From the NCBI GenBank assembly GCA_948571325.1, contig CAOZKB010000036.1, positions 1 to 8,639 on the forward strand: a stretch of DNA of 8,639 nt, read 5' to 3'. The stretch's first letter is position 1, and every line of letters starts with the position of its first letter. The notes under the pieces were generated by a model, which was not told the DNA's origin, did no database searches, and saw only the letters and a program-made list of their open reading frames with translations. This stretch comes from an uncultured Candidatus Saccharibacteria bacterium (GTDB taxonomy: Bacteria > Patescibacteriota > Saccharimonadia > Saccharimonadales > Saccharimonadaceae). Positions 1 through 5,219 of this stretch are shown piece by piece. Position numbers and translations under genes: made by a program.

Positions 1-2
1 CG

Positions 3-251
3 GGTGGATTTCTGTTCCATCCGCTTACGCGTCCGGAACTGGCTAAAGCCGTTATCAGAAAAACCGAACTAAGTTCGGTTCCTCTGCGTCATACTTATAA
101 TTTTTCTCCATTAAATTTTGTTTATTTTCTCTATCTTATAGGCTTTCTCCAAATCAATCTTTATAGTCAATTTCGTTTAATCTATTACTTAATGTTTATT
201 ACACTAATGTCAATACGATTGACGACACTTCAAACATTTTTGGATAACTAA
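3..251 (+). CDS. possible C-terminal end of an unknown protein, cut by the window start
   Basis: One plus frame stays open from the first bases to a TAA at 249-251, 82 sense codons with no start codon needed because the window cuts it. That is longer than expected by chance in such AT-rich DNA. It ends two bases before the stop of the minus-strand gene at 253, which would make the pair tail to tail. The first 30 or so codons are GC-richer and read like ordinary protein (FHPLTRPELAKAVIRK); the rest is very AT-rich and aromatic/hydrophobic, so the real coding part, if any, may be only the left third. A second frame ends at 44-46 and a third at 70-72, and either could be the true one. A palindrome at 62-80 lies inside the frame. 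I do not recognise the product. Low confidence. Confidence 0.2.
   Translation, partial: GGFLFHPLTRPELAKAVIRKTELSSVPLRHTYNFSPLNFVYFLYLIGFLQINLYSQFRLIYYLMFITLMSIRLTTLQTFLDN
59..80 (-). terminator. hairpin terminator candidate downstream of the 253-528 gene
   Basis: Perfect 9-bp inverted repeat around a single central base (AACCGAACT / AGTTCGGTT). Read on the minus strand it ends in five Ts (59-63 on the plus strand are A). It lies about 170 bases past the stop of the small minus-strand gene. Read on the plus strand there is no T tract, so the minus direction is preferred. The central loop is very short, so part of the stem must open in RNA. Confidence 0.45.
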
Positions 252-252
252 T

Positions 253-528
253 TCAAGCAGTTTGTCGCACTATCGAGAGCACTTTAATACCCATAATTTT
301 CATTCGTTCCCTCTTAAACTCCGCAATCCTCCTTTCTTGATTCTTAGTCAACTTCTTGGTTGAGGACTCATAATTTTGTTCCATCTCATCCGAATCGCCA
401 TATAATTCCATCGCATTCCAGATATTATCATCTTTACGCGTTTTGGTATCAAGTGGTCGAAAGTTGATCACTTTCTCGCTCTTTACATTGGTCTTTTCTC
501 CTTTTTTAGTTTTTGTATTGCTACTCAT
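253..528 (-). CDS. small charged protein of unknown function
   Basis: 91 codons from ATG at 526-528 to TGA at 253-255. The start is supported by an AAAGGA ribosome site about seven bases upstream and by a strong promoter 106 bases further upstream (634-662). The protein is very hydrophilic and rich in Lys, Glu, Asp and Arg. Residues 1-30 are a basic, probably disordered tail (KTKKGEK). The middle is acidic (DSDEMEQ). Residues 57-85 form a likely basic helix (LTKNQERRIAEFKRERMK). There is no signal peptide or membrane segment. Nothing here matches a family I know; the basic ends would suit a nucleic-acid- or ribosome-associated peptide, but that is only a guess. It is a single-gene unit, and a candidate terminator lies at 59-80. 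That the gene is real is likely because promoter, ribosome site and frame agree. Confidence 0.62.
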   Translation of the reverse strand: MSSNTKTKKGEKTNVKSEKVINFRPLDTKTRKDDNIWNAMELYGDSDEMEQNYESSTKKLTKNQERRIAEFKRERMKIMGIKVLSIVRQTA

Positions 529-599
529 TTATTTTCCTTTTGTGTTATTTTTATTGTATTTTTTTGTTTTTATTATTTTTTTGTAATTGTTTTATTCTT

Positions 600-626
600 G
601 TTAGATGTTTTTGTGTTTTATCTAAC
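600..626 (-). promoter_or_regulatory. hairpin at the 5' end of the 253-528 transcript
   Basis: Perfect 7-bp inverted repeat (GTTAGAT / ATCTAAC, 13-base A-rich loop). Transcription from the promoter at 634-662 should start near 627, so the hairpin would sit almost exactly at the RNA 5' end. Such hairpins often protect an mRNA from 5'-end decay. The rest of the leader (529-599) is almost only A and T and shows nothing else. Confidence 0.4.
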
Positions 627-633
627 TGTCCTT

Positions 634-662
634 ATACTAGCACACCATATCAAAAATGTCAA
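634..662 (-). promoter_or_regulatory. promoter for the 253-528 gene
   Basis: On the minus strand: -35 TTGACA (657-662), exactly 17 bases of spacer, -10 TAGTAT (634-639) with a TGC extended -10 directly before it. Predicted start of transcription is near 627. The -35 is a perfect consensus. A second, weaker TTGACA lies about 30 bases further upstream (near 690) without a good -10. Confidence 0.75.
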
Positions 663-736
663 TACCTTTTATGCTTTATTTTTAAATTCTGTCAAAAAAA
701 ATCTCATCAAACAGAGAAAAATTTATGTTATTTCAC

Positions 737-764
737 TTGACATTTTTGTTGTATTTTTTACAAC
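737..764 (+). promoter_or_regulatory. candidate plus-strand promoter overlapped by a palindrome
   Basis: TTGACA at 737-742 and TACAAC (4 of 6 matches to TATAAT) at 759-764, spacer 16. It lacks the TGC extended -10 of the other promoters here. The 19-bp palindrome at 747-765 covers the whole spacer and -10, the usual place for a repressor site. A start near 771 would transcribe the hairpin-rich stretch 780-1080. Because the palindrome is symmetrical, a weaker minus-strand promoter (TTGATG, 17 bases, TACAAC) can also be drawn. Confidence 0.35.
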
Positions 765-765
765 A
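747..765. promoter_or_regulatory. 19-bp palindrome TGTTGTA-N5-TACAACA, copy 1
   Basis: Perfect 7-bp arms separated by five Ts. The same arms and the same 5-bp spacing occur at 4942-4960 and 4984-5002 in the ileS leader. The exact shared length and spacing at separate loci suggest a binding site for a dimeric DNA-binding protein. I cannot assign the motif to a known regulator. Confidence 0.5.
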
Positions 766-779
766 CACTCCATCAACCG

Positions 780-1080
780 CAATAAACGACTCGTTAATTA
801 CAACGCGGGCGGGCATTCAAGCAATACCACTATCCAAACCTAGCCCTTAACTCCCTTTGTCCGTGGGGGAGAATATAACGGCTGGAGCAAATCAATAAGG
901 CACTTAGTCGACGATGCCTTTCTTTGGTCTGCTACAGTTCCCCAATTAACTAATAATGCATACTACCAGTTAATTGTCGGCAGCAACGTTTTGCCATCAG
1001 ACTATGACCCTGACAGCGCTCTTGCTTTCTCCGTCCGCTGTCTAGTACTGTAGGGGGAGGGATGATAATAGGCACAGTGT
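780..1080 (+). ncRNA. hairpin-rich non-coding stretch, candidate structured RNA
   Basis: No convincing reading frame covers this stretch on either strand, yet its GC content rises well above the AT-rich DNA to its left and it is dense in inverted repeats. Arms: 851-855/867-871 (5 bp), 897-902/915-920 (6 bp, AAGGCA/TGCCTT), 943-951/968-976 (9 bp, CAATTAACT/AGTTAATTG), 979-982/992-995 (4 bp, extendable by GTC/GAC outside) and 1012-1018/1036-1042 (7 bp, GACAGCG/CGCTGTC), the last enclosed by CCCT 1008-1011 and AGGG 1052-1055. The loop of the last hairpin has a CTCC that could pair with GGAG at 1056-1059, a possible pseudoknot. The candidate promoter at 737-764 favours the plus strand. I looked for tmRNA, RNase P, SRP and 6S signatures and found none. 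Ends and strand are approximate. Confidence 0.28.
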
Positions 1081-1112
1081 TTTTCGATTGGTTTATTTGA
1101 ACACATAATATT

Positions 1113-1141
1113 AAAAAAGAGCATCCCAAAAGACACTCTTT
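1113..1141 (-). terminator. terminator of the 1160-1539 gene
   Basis: On the minus strand a 10-bp stem (1132-1141 with 1116-1125, two G-U pairs) closes a 6-base loop and runs into six Ts. The two wobble pairs become C-A mismatches if the plus strand is read, and that side has no T tract, so the signal is specific for the minus strand. It begins about 20 bases past the stop codon at 1160-1162. Confidence 0.72.
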
Positions 1142-1159
1142 CAAAAACTCAGTAAATAC

Positions 1160-1539
1160 CTAAGCCAACGTCCGCGGTTCCCCTTTTCCAGTCAAAAAAT
1201 CGCATATTTTACACATCAAACCACGTCGTTCCCGATAAAGATCCGTTAAATCCCGGTCAAAACATACTAAACCAGCCATATTATATTCGTAACATATTTT
1301 TTGATTCATCATGGTCGTCTGATCGTCCCAGATTTTTACATACTGTTCATAGAATTCAACGTGGACGCCATCCAATTTTACTTTCGGCTCCCGCCATGCT
1401 TTATACCGCAAATAGTCTACCTTGAAGTACGTCCGGCAACGTTTAGCAATCTCGCGCATTAGCCGATCGCAATAATCTACAAAATCTCACACATCTCCTC
1501 CAAAGACTTAATCTCTTTAGTTTTGGTACCTTCTGCCAT
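1160..1539 (-). pseudogene. small unknown gene interrupted by one frameshift
   Basis: The 99-codon frame at 1160-1459 starts with an ATG that has no ribosome site. A better start lies upstream at 1537-1539, six bases after a near-perfect AAGGAGGG site (1546-1553). From that ATG the frame gives a 20-residue peptide (MAEGTKTKEIKSLEEMCEIL) and stops at TAG 1477-1479. In the downstream frame the codons before 1459 are open back to a TGA at 1487-1489 and read DFVDYCDRLMREIAKRC, a helix that continues the upstream peptide. One missing base between about 1480 and 1489 would restore a single protein of about 126 residues. It would be charged and soluble, rich in Tyr and Cys (five Cys in the downstream part), with no membrane segment; I do not recognise the family. 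Promoter, leader and terminator are all intact, so this is either a recent mutation, an assembly error or, less likely, programmed frameshifting. No classic slippery heptamer is present. Confidence 0.6.
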
Positions 1540-1641
1540 AACTATCCCTCCTTATAATTTTCTTGCCGGTACCAGCCTAATATATTATATGCAACCTCAT
1601 CCCGACATTACATCTTCAATATTAGACTTTTTAGAAACACC

Positions 1642-1695
1642 AAAAACTTGGTACTTTACCTTGAATTATCAGAGTCCAAGGTATGCCCAAGTACC
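1642..1695 (-). terminator. two-tier hairpin with T tract after ileS, possible attenuator
   Basis: On the minus strand the outer arms ACTTGG/CCAAGT (1687-1692 with 1646-1651, 6 bp) enclose an inner hairpin ACCTTG/CAAGGT (1677-1682 with 1658-1663) and are followed by TTTT. An alternative outer stem GGTACTT/AAGTACC (1689-1695 with 1650-1656) overlaps it. It lies about 45 bases after the ileS stop, so it may end the ileS transcript. It also lies directly after the promoter at 1705-1733, so it would sit in the leader of the 1160-1539 gene and could attenuate it. The large inner loop makes it weaker than a classic terminator. Confidence 0.45.
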
Positions 1696-1704
1696 TACTC
1701 CCCC

Positions 1705-1733
1705 AATATAGCATATCACACTATAATCGTCAA
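1705..1733 (-). promoter_or_regulatory. promoter for the 1160-1539 gene
   Basis: On the minus strand: -35 TTGACG (1728-1733), 17-base spacer, -10 TATATT (1705-1710) with a TGC extended -10. It starts five bases beyond the ileS stop codon. The predicted start near 1698 gives a leader of about 160 bases containing the hairpin at 1642-1695 and a second 7-bp pairing (CTAATAT/ATATTAG, 1619-1625 with 1577-1583). Confidence 0.75.
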
Positions 1734-1737
1734 GAGT

Positions 1738-4700
1738 CTATGCCTTCTCCAGGCTAATCGTCACATTTTCCCCGCCTAATTTCACGATTTCATCGTAAGC
1801 AAAATTCCCATTTTCGACTAGTTCTTCCGTCAGAGTCTCCTGCTTCACCATTTCTACCCATTCACTCGGAATTTCCGTCCCTACACTCAAGCGAATTCGG
1901 TCATCCACCTGCAGTCCAGCCTTCTTACGCGCACCCTGCACCACACGCACCAATTCACGCGCCAAGCCTTCACGCCCTAGTTCTTCGGTAATTTCTTTGT
2001 CAATCCAGGCCTTTTCACCCTGTTCAACCTGCTTAACATTCACTTCATCTTTCACAATTTCCACCCCCCAATCCGGCAATTCTTCCCCAGCATAAACCAA
2101 CTTCGCTAGTGGCTGCCGTACCTTCACCTGTTGTTCATGCTCATCTTTATACATCCGCAGCTTCAAGCCTTCGTTAATCACCGCTCGCACTTGCGCCATC
2201 TGGTCAAGAATTTCCTGATCCACCATATCCTGCTTCTTCAAGTCAGATTCTTCTGTCCCACTCAACAACAAGTGTACGCTTTCCTCCGGCGACCAATCTC
2301 CCTTCATATTTTGCCATAGCTCTTCCGCCAAAAACGGCGTAAACGGCGCCAGCATTGTCGCCACACATAGCAACACCATGTATAGTGTTCGGTACGCCTC
2401 ATCCTTATCCGCATCATCCTCCGACTTCCAGAAACGCCTCCGGCTTCTCCGTACAAACCAATTACTCAGGTCATCCACGAACGGTAACACCCCCGCCAGC
2501 GCCTTCGGGATATTATATTCCTTCATCCCTTCAGTAATCTGTAAATCCGTTTCCACCACCCGACTCCAAATCCAGCGATCCAATGGATTTTTCAATTCCT
2601 GCCAGTCAAAACTCCCTTCCTGGTATTCCCACCCATCTACCTCCGCATAAGTCGTAAAGAAATCATACACATTCCAAATCATCGCCAGCTTCCGATTCAC
2701 ATCCGACACGTCCTTATCCGTCAGGGCAAAATCTTCTCCGGAAAGCACCGGACTACTCAGCAGCAAGAACCGCAATGCATCCGCGGAATACTGATCCATC
2801 AAAACATTCGGATCCGTATAATTCCCCAAGCTCTTGCTCATCTTCCGCCCATCATTCCCCGCCAACGTTCCCGTTGTAATCACGTTCTTAAAGGCATTGA
2901 GTTGTTCCTCTTGCGAGTCGAACCGTGTTCGAGGAGCGGTCATATCCGAGGAAACGGGAGTAGCGGAAGAAGCGGTATTCGACATACCGCGACTGAGCAA
3001 CGCATCTGCTGACGATGGAGATGGCTGCTGATCGAACGCGCCACAGCCCGCTAGGGCGGTATTAACCACATGTATATAGTAAAACCATGCTCGTACCTGC
3101 CCCACATATTCCACAATAAAGTCCGCCGGATAATTCCGCTCAAACTTTTCCTTATTCTCAAATGGATAATGCAGTTGCGCAAACGGCATCGAACCACTCT
3201 CAAACCAGCAGTCGAGCACTTTCTCAATTCGTTTGAAATGCTCCCCGTCAATCTCAAACTCAACCTCATCCACCCACGGCCGGTGATAATCTTCTAGCTC
3301 TACCCCAGACAGTTCTTTCAGCTCCGCATAACTGCCAACCACCTTTACCGTCCCTTTATCCCCCTTCCACACTGGCATCGCCGTCGCCCAGAACCGATCA
3401 CGGCTCAGATTCCAATCCGGCGCCTGTTCGATATTTTTTTCAAACCGCCCGTGTTTCAAATATTCTGGGAACCAATTAATATTCTCATTCTGTGCAATCA
3501 TCAAAGGTTTCTGCCCTTGCACATCAAAGAACCAGCTCGGAAACGCCCGATACATAATTCGTTGTTTCGACCGCGGATTAAACGGATATTCGTGCTTGAT
3601 ATATTCAATTTTCCAAACAATCCCTTTTTCTTCTAAACATTTCGCAATAAACTTATTTCCCGCCCAAATCTCAATTCCCCGCTCATCCGTGTCGCGCACG
3701 CCGAGTTCATGCAATTTCTCCGCCACTTCCGGCAAATAATACCCATATTCATCCAAAACATCTACAAAACCTACTGCATTTTCTTGGCAAATTTTGTAGT
3801 CATCCTCGCCATACGCCGGCGCAATATGCACAATTCCCGTACCATCTTCGTCCGAGACAAAATCCCCGAGAAGCACTCTACCTCGCTCAGCCACCATCTC
3901 GCCAACATTCTTCAACGCTTCCCCCATCATCCCAGAATATTCAATGCCCGCCAAATCCTTACCTTTACATTCCGACAAAACCTCATAATCCTCACCATCC
4001 AATACTTTCTCGACTCGACTCTTTGCCAAAATCCATTTTTCATCCAAATCTTTCAGTCGCACCGTTACATATTCCATCTCCGGATTCACCGCCAGCGCCA
4101 TATTCGCCGGCAACGTCCACGGCGTCGTCGTCCAAGCCAAGAAATATTCATCCCGATCTTTCAGCTTGAACTTTACATACGCACTCGGATCCGTCACCGT
4201 CTGATACGCATCATTATCCATTGTCACTTCCGATTTCGACACCGGCGTGGCGAACTTCGTGTCATACATCAAAACTTTTCGCCCCTCATAAATCTTCCCC
4301 GCCTCATACAAAGTCTTAAACGCCCACCACACCGACTCCATAAAATCCTTATCCATCGTCCGGTATGCCCCCTTAAAATCCACCCAGCGCCCAATCCGAT
4401 CGATCGTCCCCTCCCACGTTTCAGAGTTAGCCACCATACTCTCTCTTGCTTTTTCGATATATTCTTCCAGCGACCACTTCGTGCCAATCTCACGCCGATC
4501 GGTAATCCCTAGTTGTTTCTCCACGAAATTCTCAGCTGGCAAACCGTGACAATCCCATCCCCAACGTCGCTCCACCCGCTTCCCTCGCATTGTCCAATAC
4601 CGTGGCACCGCATCCTTCACGATCGAACTCAGCAAAGTTCCATGATGCGGCATTCCTGTAATAAATGGAGGACCATCATAAAAAACATAAGAATCATCCA

Positions 4701-4809
4701 CTGGCCTCTGCTCCACCGATTTTTCAAAGACCTTATTCTTCTTCCACCATTCCACGAGCGCTTTTTCATACTCACTCGCGCGCCGTCTGTTCCCTGCTTT
4801 GTATTTCAT
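1738..4809 (-). CDS. ileS: isoleucyl-tRNA synthetase, eukaryote-like long type
   Basis: Class I synthetase that charges tRNA-Ile with isoleucine in the cytosol using ATP. It has 1023 residues from ATG 4807-4809, chosen because AAAGGAG lies five bases upstream; an in-frame GTG at 4848 has no such site. In order: class I nucleotide fold with PHHG at 54-57 (the HIGH motif); editing domain with WTTTPWTLPAN at 226-236 and the GTGIVHIAPAYGEDD block near 323-337, which removes mischarged valine; the second half of the catalytic core (SRDRFWATAMPVW, then VLDCWFESGSMPFAQ); KMSKS at 656-660; an anticodon-binding domain from about 730; and a C-terminal domain without the zinc cysteine cluster of the usual bacterial enzyme. 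Length fits the eukaryote-like type, which also includes mupirocin-resistant plasmid enzymes. Residues 589-637 are an unusual insert. A T-box controls the leader. The gene stands alone. Catalytic motifs are intact, so the enzyme should work. Confidence 0.97.
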   Translation of the reverse strand: MKYKAGNRRRASEYEKALVEWWKKNKVFEKSVEQRPVDDSYVFYDGPPFITGMPHHGTLLSSIVKDAVPRYWTMRGKRVERRWGWDCHGLPAENFVEKQLGITDRREIGTKWSLEEYIEKARESMVANSETWEGTIDRIGRWVDFKGAYRTMDKDFMESVWWAFKTLYEAGKIYEGRKVLMYDTKFATPVSKSEVTMDNDAYQTVTDPSAYVKFKLKDRDEYFLAWTTTPWTLPANMALAVNPEMEYVTVRLKDLDEKWILAKSRVEKVLDGEDYEVLSECKGKDLAGIEYSGMMGEALKNVGEMVAERGRVLLGDFVSDEDGTGIVHIAPAYGEDDYKICQENAVGFVDVLDEYGYYLPEVAEKLHELGVRDTDERGIEIWAGNKFIAKCLEEKGIVWKIEYIKHEYPFNPRSKQRIMYRAFPSWFFDVQGQKPLMIAQNENINWFPEYLKHGRFEKNIEQAPDWNLSRDRFWATAMPVWKGDKGTVKVVGSYAELKELSGVELEDYHRPWVDEVEFEIDGEHFKRIEKVLDCWFESGSMPFAQLHYPFENKEKFERNYPADFIVEYVGQVRAWFYYIHVVNTALAGCGAFDQQPSPSSADALLSRGMSNTASSATPVSSDMTAPRTRFDSQEEQLNAFKNVITTGTLAGNDGRKMSKSLGNYTDPNVLMDQYSADALRFLLLSSPVLSGEDFALTDKDVSDVNRKLAMIWNVYDFFTTYAEVDGWEYQEGSFDWQELKNPLDRWIWSRVVETDLQITEGMKEYNIPKALAGVLPFVDDLSNWFVRRSRRRFWKSEDDADKDEAYRTLYMVLLCVATMLAPFTPFLAEELWQNMKGDWSPEESVHLLLSGTEESDLKKQDMVDQEILDQMAQVRAVINEGLKLRMYKDEHEQQVKVRQPLAKLVYAGEELPDWGVEIVKDEVNVKQVEQGEKAWIDKEITEELGREGLARELVRVVQGARKKAGLQVDDRIRLSVGTEIPSEWVEMVKQETLTEELVENGNFAYDEIVKLGGENVTISLEKA
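2899..3045 (-). repeat. palindrome-bearing in-frame insert in ileS
   Basis: About 147 bases coding for 49 residues (589-637) lie between TALAG and NAFKNV, a stretch that normally runs almost directly from one to the other before KMSKS. The encoded segment is rich in Ser, Thr, Ala and Pro and looks disordered (PSPSSADALLSRGMSNTASS). The DNA holds two strong inverted repeats: TCGAAC/GTTCGA (2918-2923 and 2927-2932, 3-base loop) and GCGGTAT/ATACCGC (2972-2978 and 2984-2990, 5-base loop). Such a layout resembles the palindromic elements known to enter genes in frame in Rickettsia. The exact borders are inferred from family knowledge, not from an alignment. Confidence 0.45.
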
Positions 4810-4880
4810 AATTCTCCTTTGTTTAATAAAAATCCCGCCAGTTCCCACGACCTTGCATTTTCATCTTGCGACTATCATGC

Positions 4881-4918
4881 AAAAACCGTTAGAACCCTAG
4901 CGGGTGGTACCATCTAAC
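4881..4918 (-). promoter_or_regulatory. T-box antiterminator and overlapping terminator of ileS
   Basis: On the minus strand, with no gap between parts: GTTAGA (4913-4918), the 7-base T-box bulge TGGTACC (4906-4912), ACCC (4902-4905), loop GCTA, GGGT (4894-4897), TCTAAC (4888-4893). This is the exact topology of a T-box antiterminator: helix A1, bulge, helix A2. The competing hairpin CCGCTAG/CTAACGG (4897-4903 with 4886-4892, one mismatch) ends in five Ts (4881-4885) and uses the same bases, so the two folds exclude each other. UGGU matches an ACCA tRNA end, as expected for tRNA-Ile with discriminator A. In the known mechanism uncharged tRNA stabilises the antiterminator and lets transcription continue into ileS. 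Confidence 0.75.
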
Positions 4919-4941
4919 TTCCCTCGAAAAACTATTCAAAA

Positions 4942-4960
4942 TGTTGTAATTCTTACAACA
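4942..4960. promoter_or_regulatory. 19-bp palindrome TGTTGTA-N5-TACAACA, copy 2
   Basis: Perfect 7-bp arms, extendable to 8 bp (TGTTGTAA read on the minus strand), inside the ileS leader. Its centre is 42 bp from that of copy 3, four turns of DNA, so two dimers could bind on the same face. As RNA it would fold into a small hairpin upstream of the T-box switch. The match to copy 1 at 747 argues for a DNA site, but both readings are possible. Confidence 0.5.
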
Positions 4961-4983
4961 CCCCCTACAAACTCGTCGTCAAA

Positions 4984-5002
4984 TGTTGTAGATCTTACAA
5001 CA
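4984..5002. promoter_or_regulatory. 19-bp palindrome TGTTGTA-N5-TACAACA, copy 3
   Basis: Same 7-bp arms and 5-bp spacer as copies 1 and 2. It lies about 150 bases downstream of the predicted ileS transcription start, which is far for a simple repressor site. A further TACAAC half-site follows at 5007-5012. Confidence 0.5.
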
Positions 5003-5155
5003 ATTTACAACGAGCCACTATATTCTCGAAGAGCACTTTATTCATCTTTTACGCAGATTCACGGGCAATTCTACTAAAATCCTCGACTTATCATCTAAAA
5101 TCCGTTCTTTTGCCAGCTCGCGGGTGATTTCCGCTCAAACGCTTTTCTTAACTTA

Positions 5156-5184
5156 ATTATAGCACATTTTTTCAAAATAAAAAT
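5156..5184 (-). promoter_or_regulatory. promoter for ileS
   Basis: On the minus strand a perfect TATAAT (5156-5161) with a TGC extended -10 (TGTGCTATAAT). The -35 position at 17 bases (5179-5184) is ATTTTT, a poor match, so the promoter would rely on the extended -10. It begins within the T tract of the helicase terminator, so the two units are packed tightly. Predicted start near 5149. Confidence 0.6.
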
Positions 5185-5208
5185 CCCCCACACCATTCCG
5201 ATGTGGGG
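5174..5208 (-). terminator. strong terminator of the helicase gene
   Basis: On the minus strand a 9-bp GC-rich stem (5200-5208 with 5186-5194: CCCCACATC with GGTGTGGGG, one G-U pair) with a 5-base loop, followed by a T-rich tract (GATTTTTATTTT). It starts 11 bases past the stop codon. A TTTTT also follows on the plus side (5213-5217), but no plus-strand gene needs it. Confidence 0.88.
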
Positions 5209-5219
5209 TAAATTTTTAG

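Larger units (their letters stand above)
4810..5149 (-). promoter_or_regulatory. long structured leader of ileS (T-box type)
   Basis: About 340 bases separate the predicted transcription start from the ileS ATG. The 3' part holds the T-box switch at 4881-4918. The 5' part can fold into a long Stem I-like helix: CGAGC/GCTCG (5116-5120 with 5011-5015), TCGAGGA/TCTTCGA (5080-5086 with 5026-5032), and TTTTA/TAAAA inside. The elements of a textbook Stem I, including a clear specifier loop, cannot be assigned with confidence; the best isoleucine codon candidate is the ATA in GAGAATATAGTGG (about 5016-5028). Two palindromic hairpins (4942-4960 and 4984-5002) lie between Stem I and the switch. Confidence 0.55.

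Noticed and set aside
513..843. Two overlapping plus-strand frames rich in Phe, Cys and Leu
   Set aside because: They come from T-rich intergenic DNA and overlap the start and promoter of the minus-strand gene; no ribosome site.
780..1080. tmRNA, RNase P RNA, SRP RNA, 6S RNA or group I intron
   Set aside because: No tRNA-like end with CCA, no tag peptide, no RNase P core blocks, no SRP GGAAG loop; a faint resemblance to group I core pieces on the minus strand lacks the P and Q elements.
950..1144. 64-codon minus-strand reading frame
   Set aside because: Its start lies inside the terminator stem of the upstream gene, there is no ribosome site, and it crosses the hairpin-rich stretch.
1525..1575. 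A second T-box (TGGTACC at 1564-1571)
   Set aside because: The bulge sequence is there, but no flanking A1/A2 helices can be drawn and the gene is not an amino acid gene.
2911..2940. tRNA T-arm-like GGTTCGACTC inside ileS
   Set aside because: No matching acceptor, D or anticodon arms; the stretch is in frame and translated as part of the insert.
3709..4512. 267-codon plus-strand reading frame
   Set aside because: It is fully antisense to ileS, consists mostly of Arg, His, Ile and Pro from reversed codons, and has no ribosome site or promoter.
3047..4904. Shared CCCGCTAGGG between the edge of the IleRS insert and the T-box
   Set aside because: A 10-base match is expected by chance many times in a window of this size.
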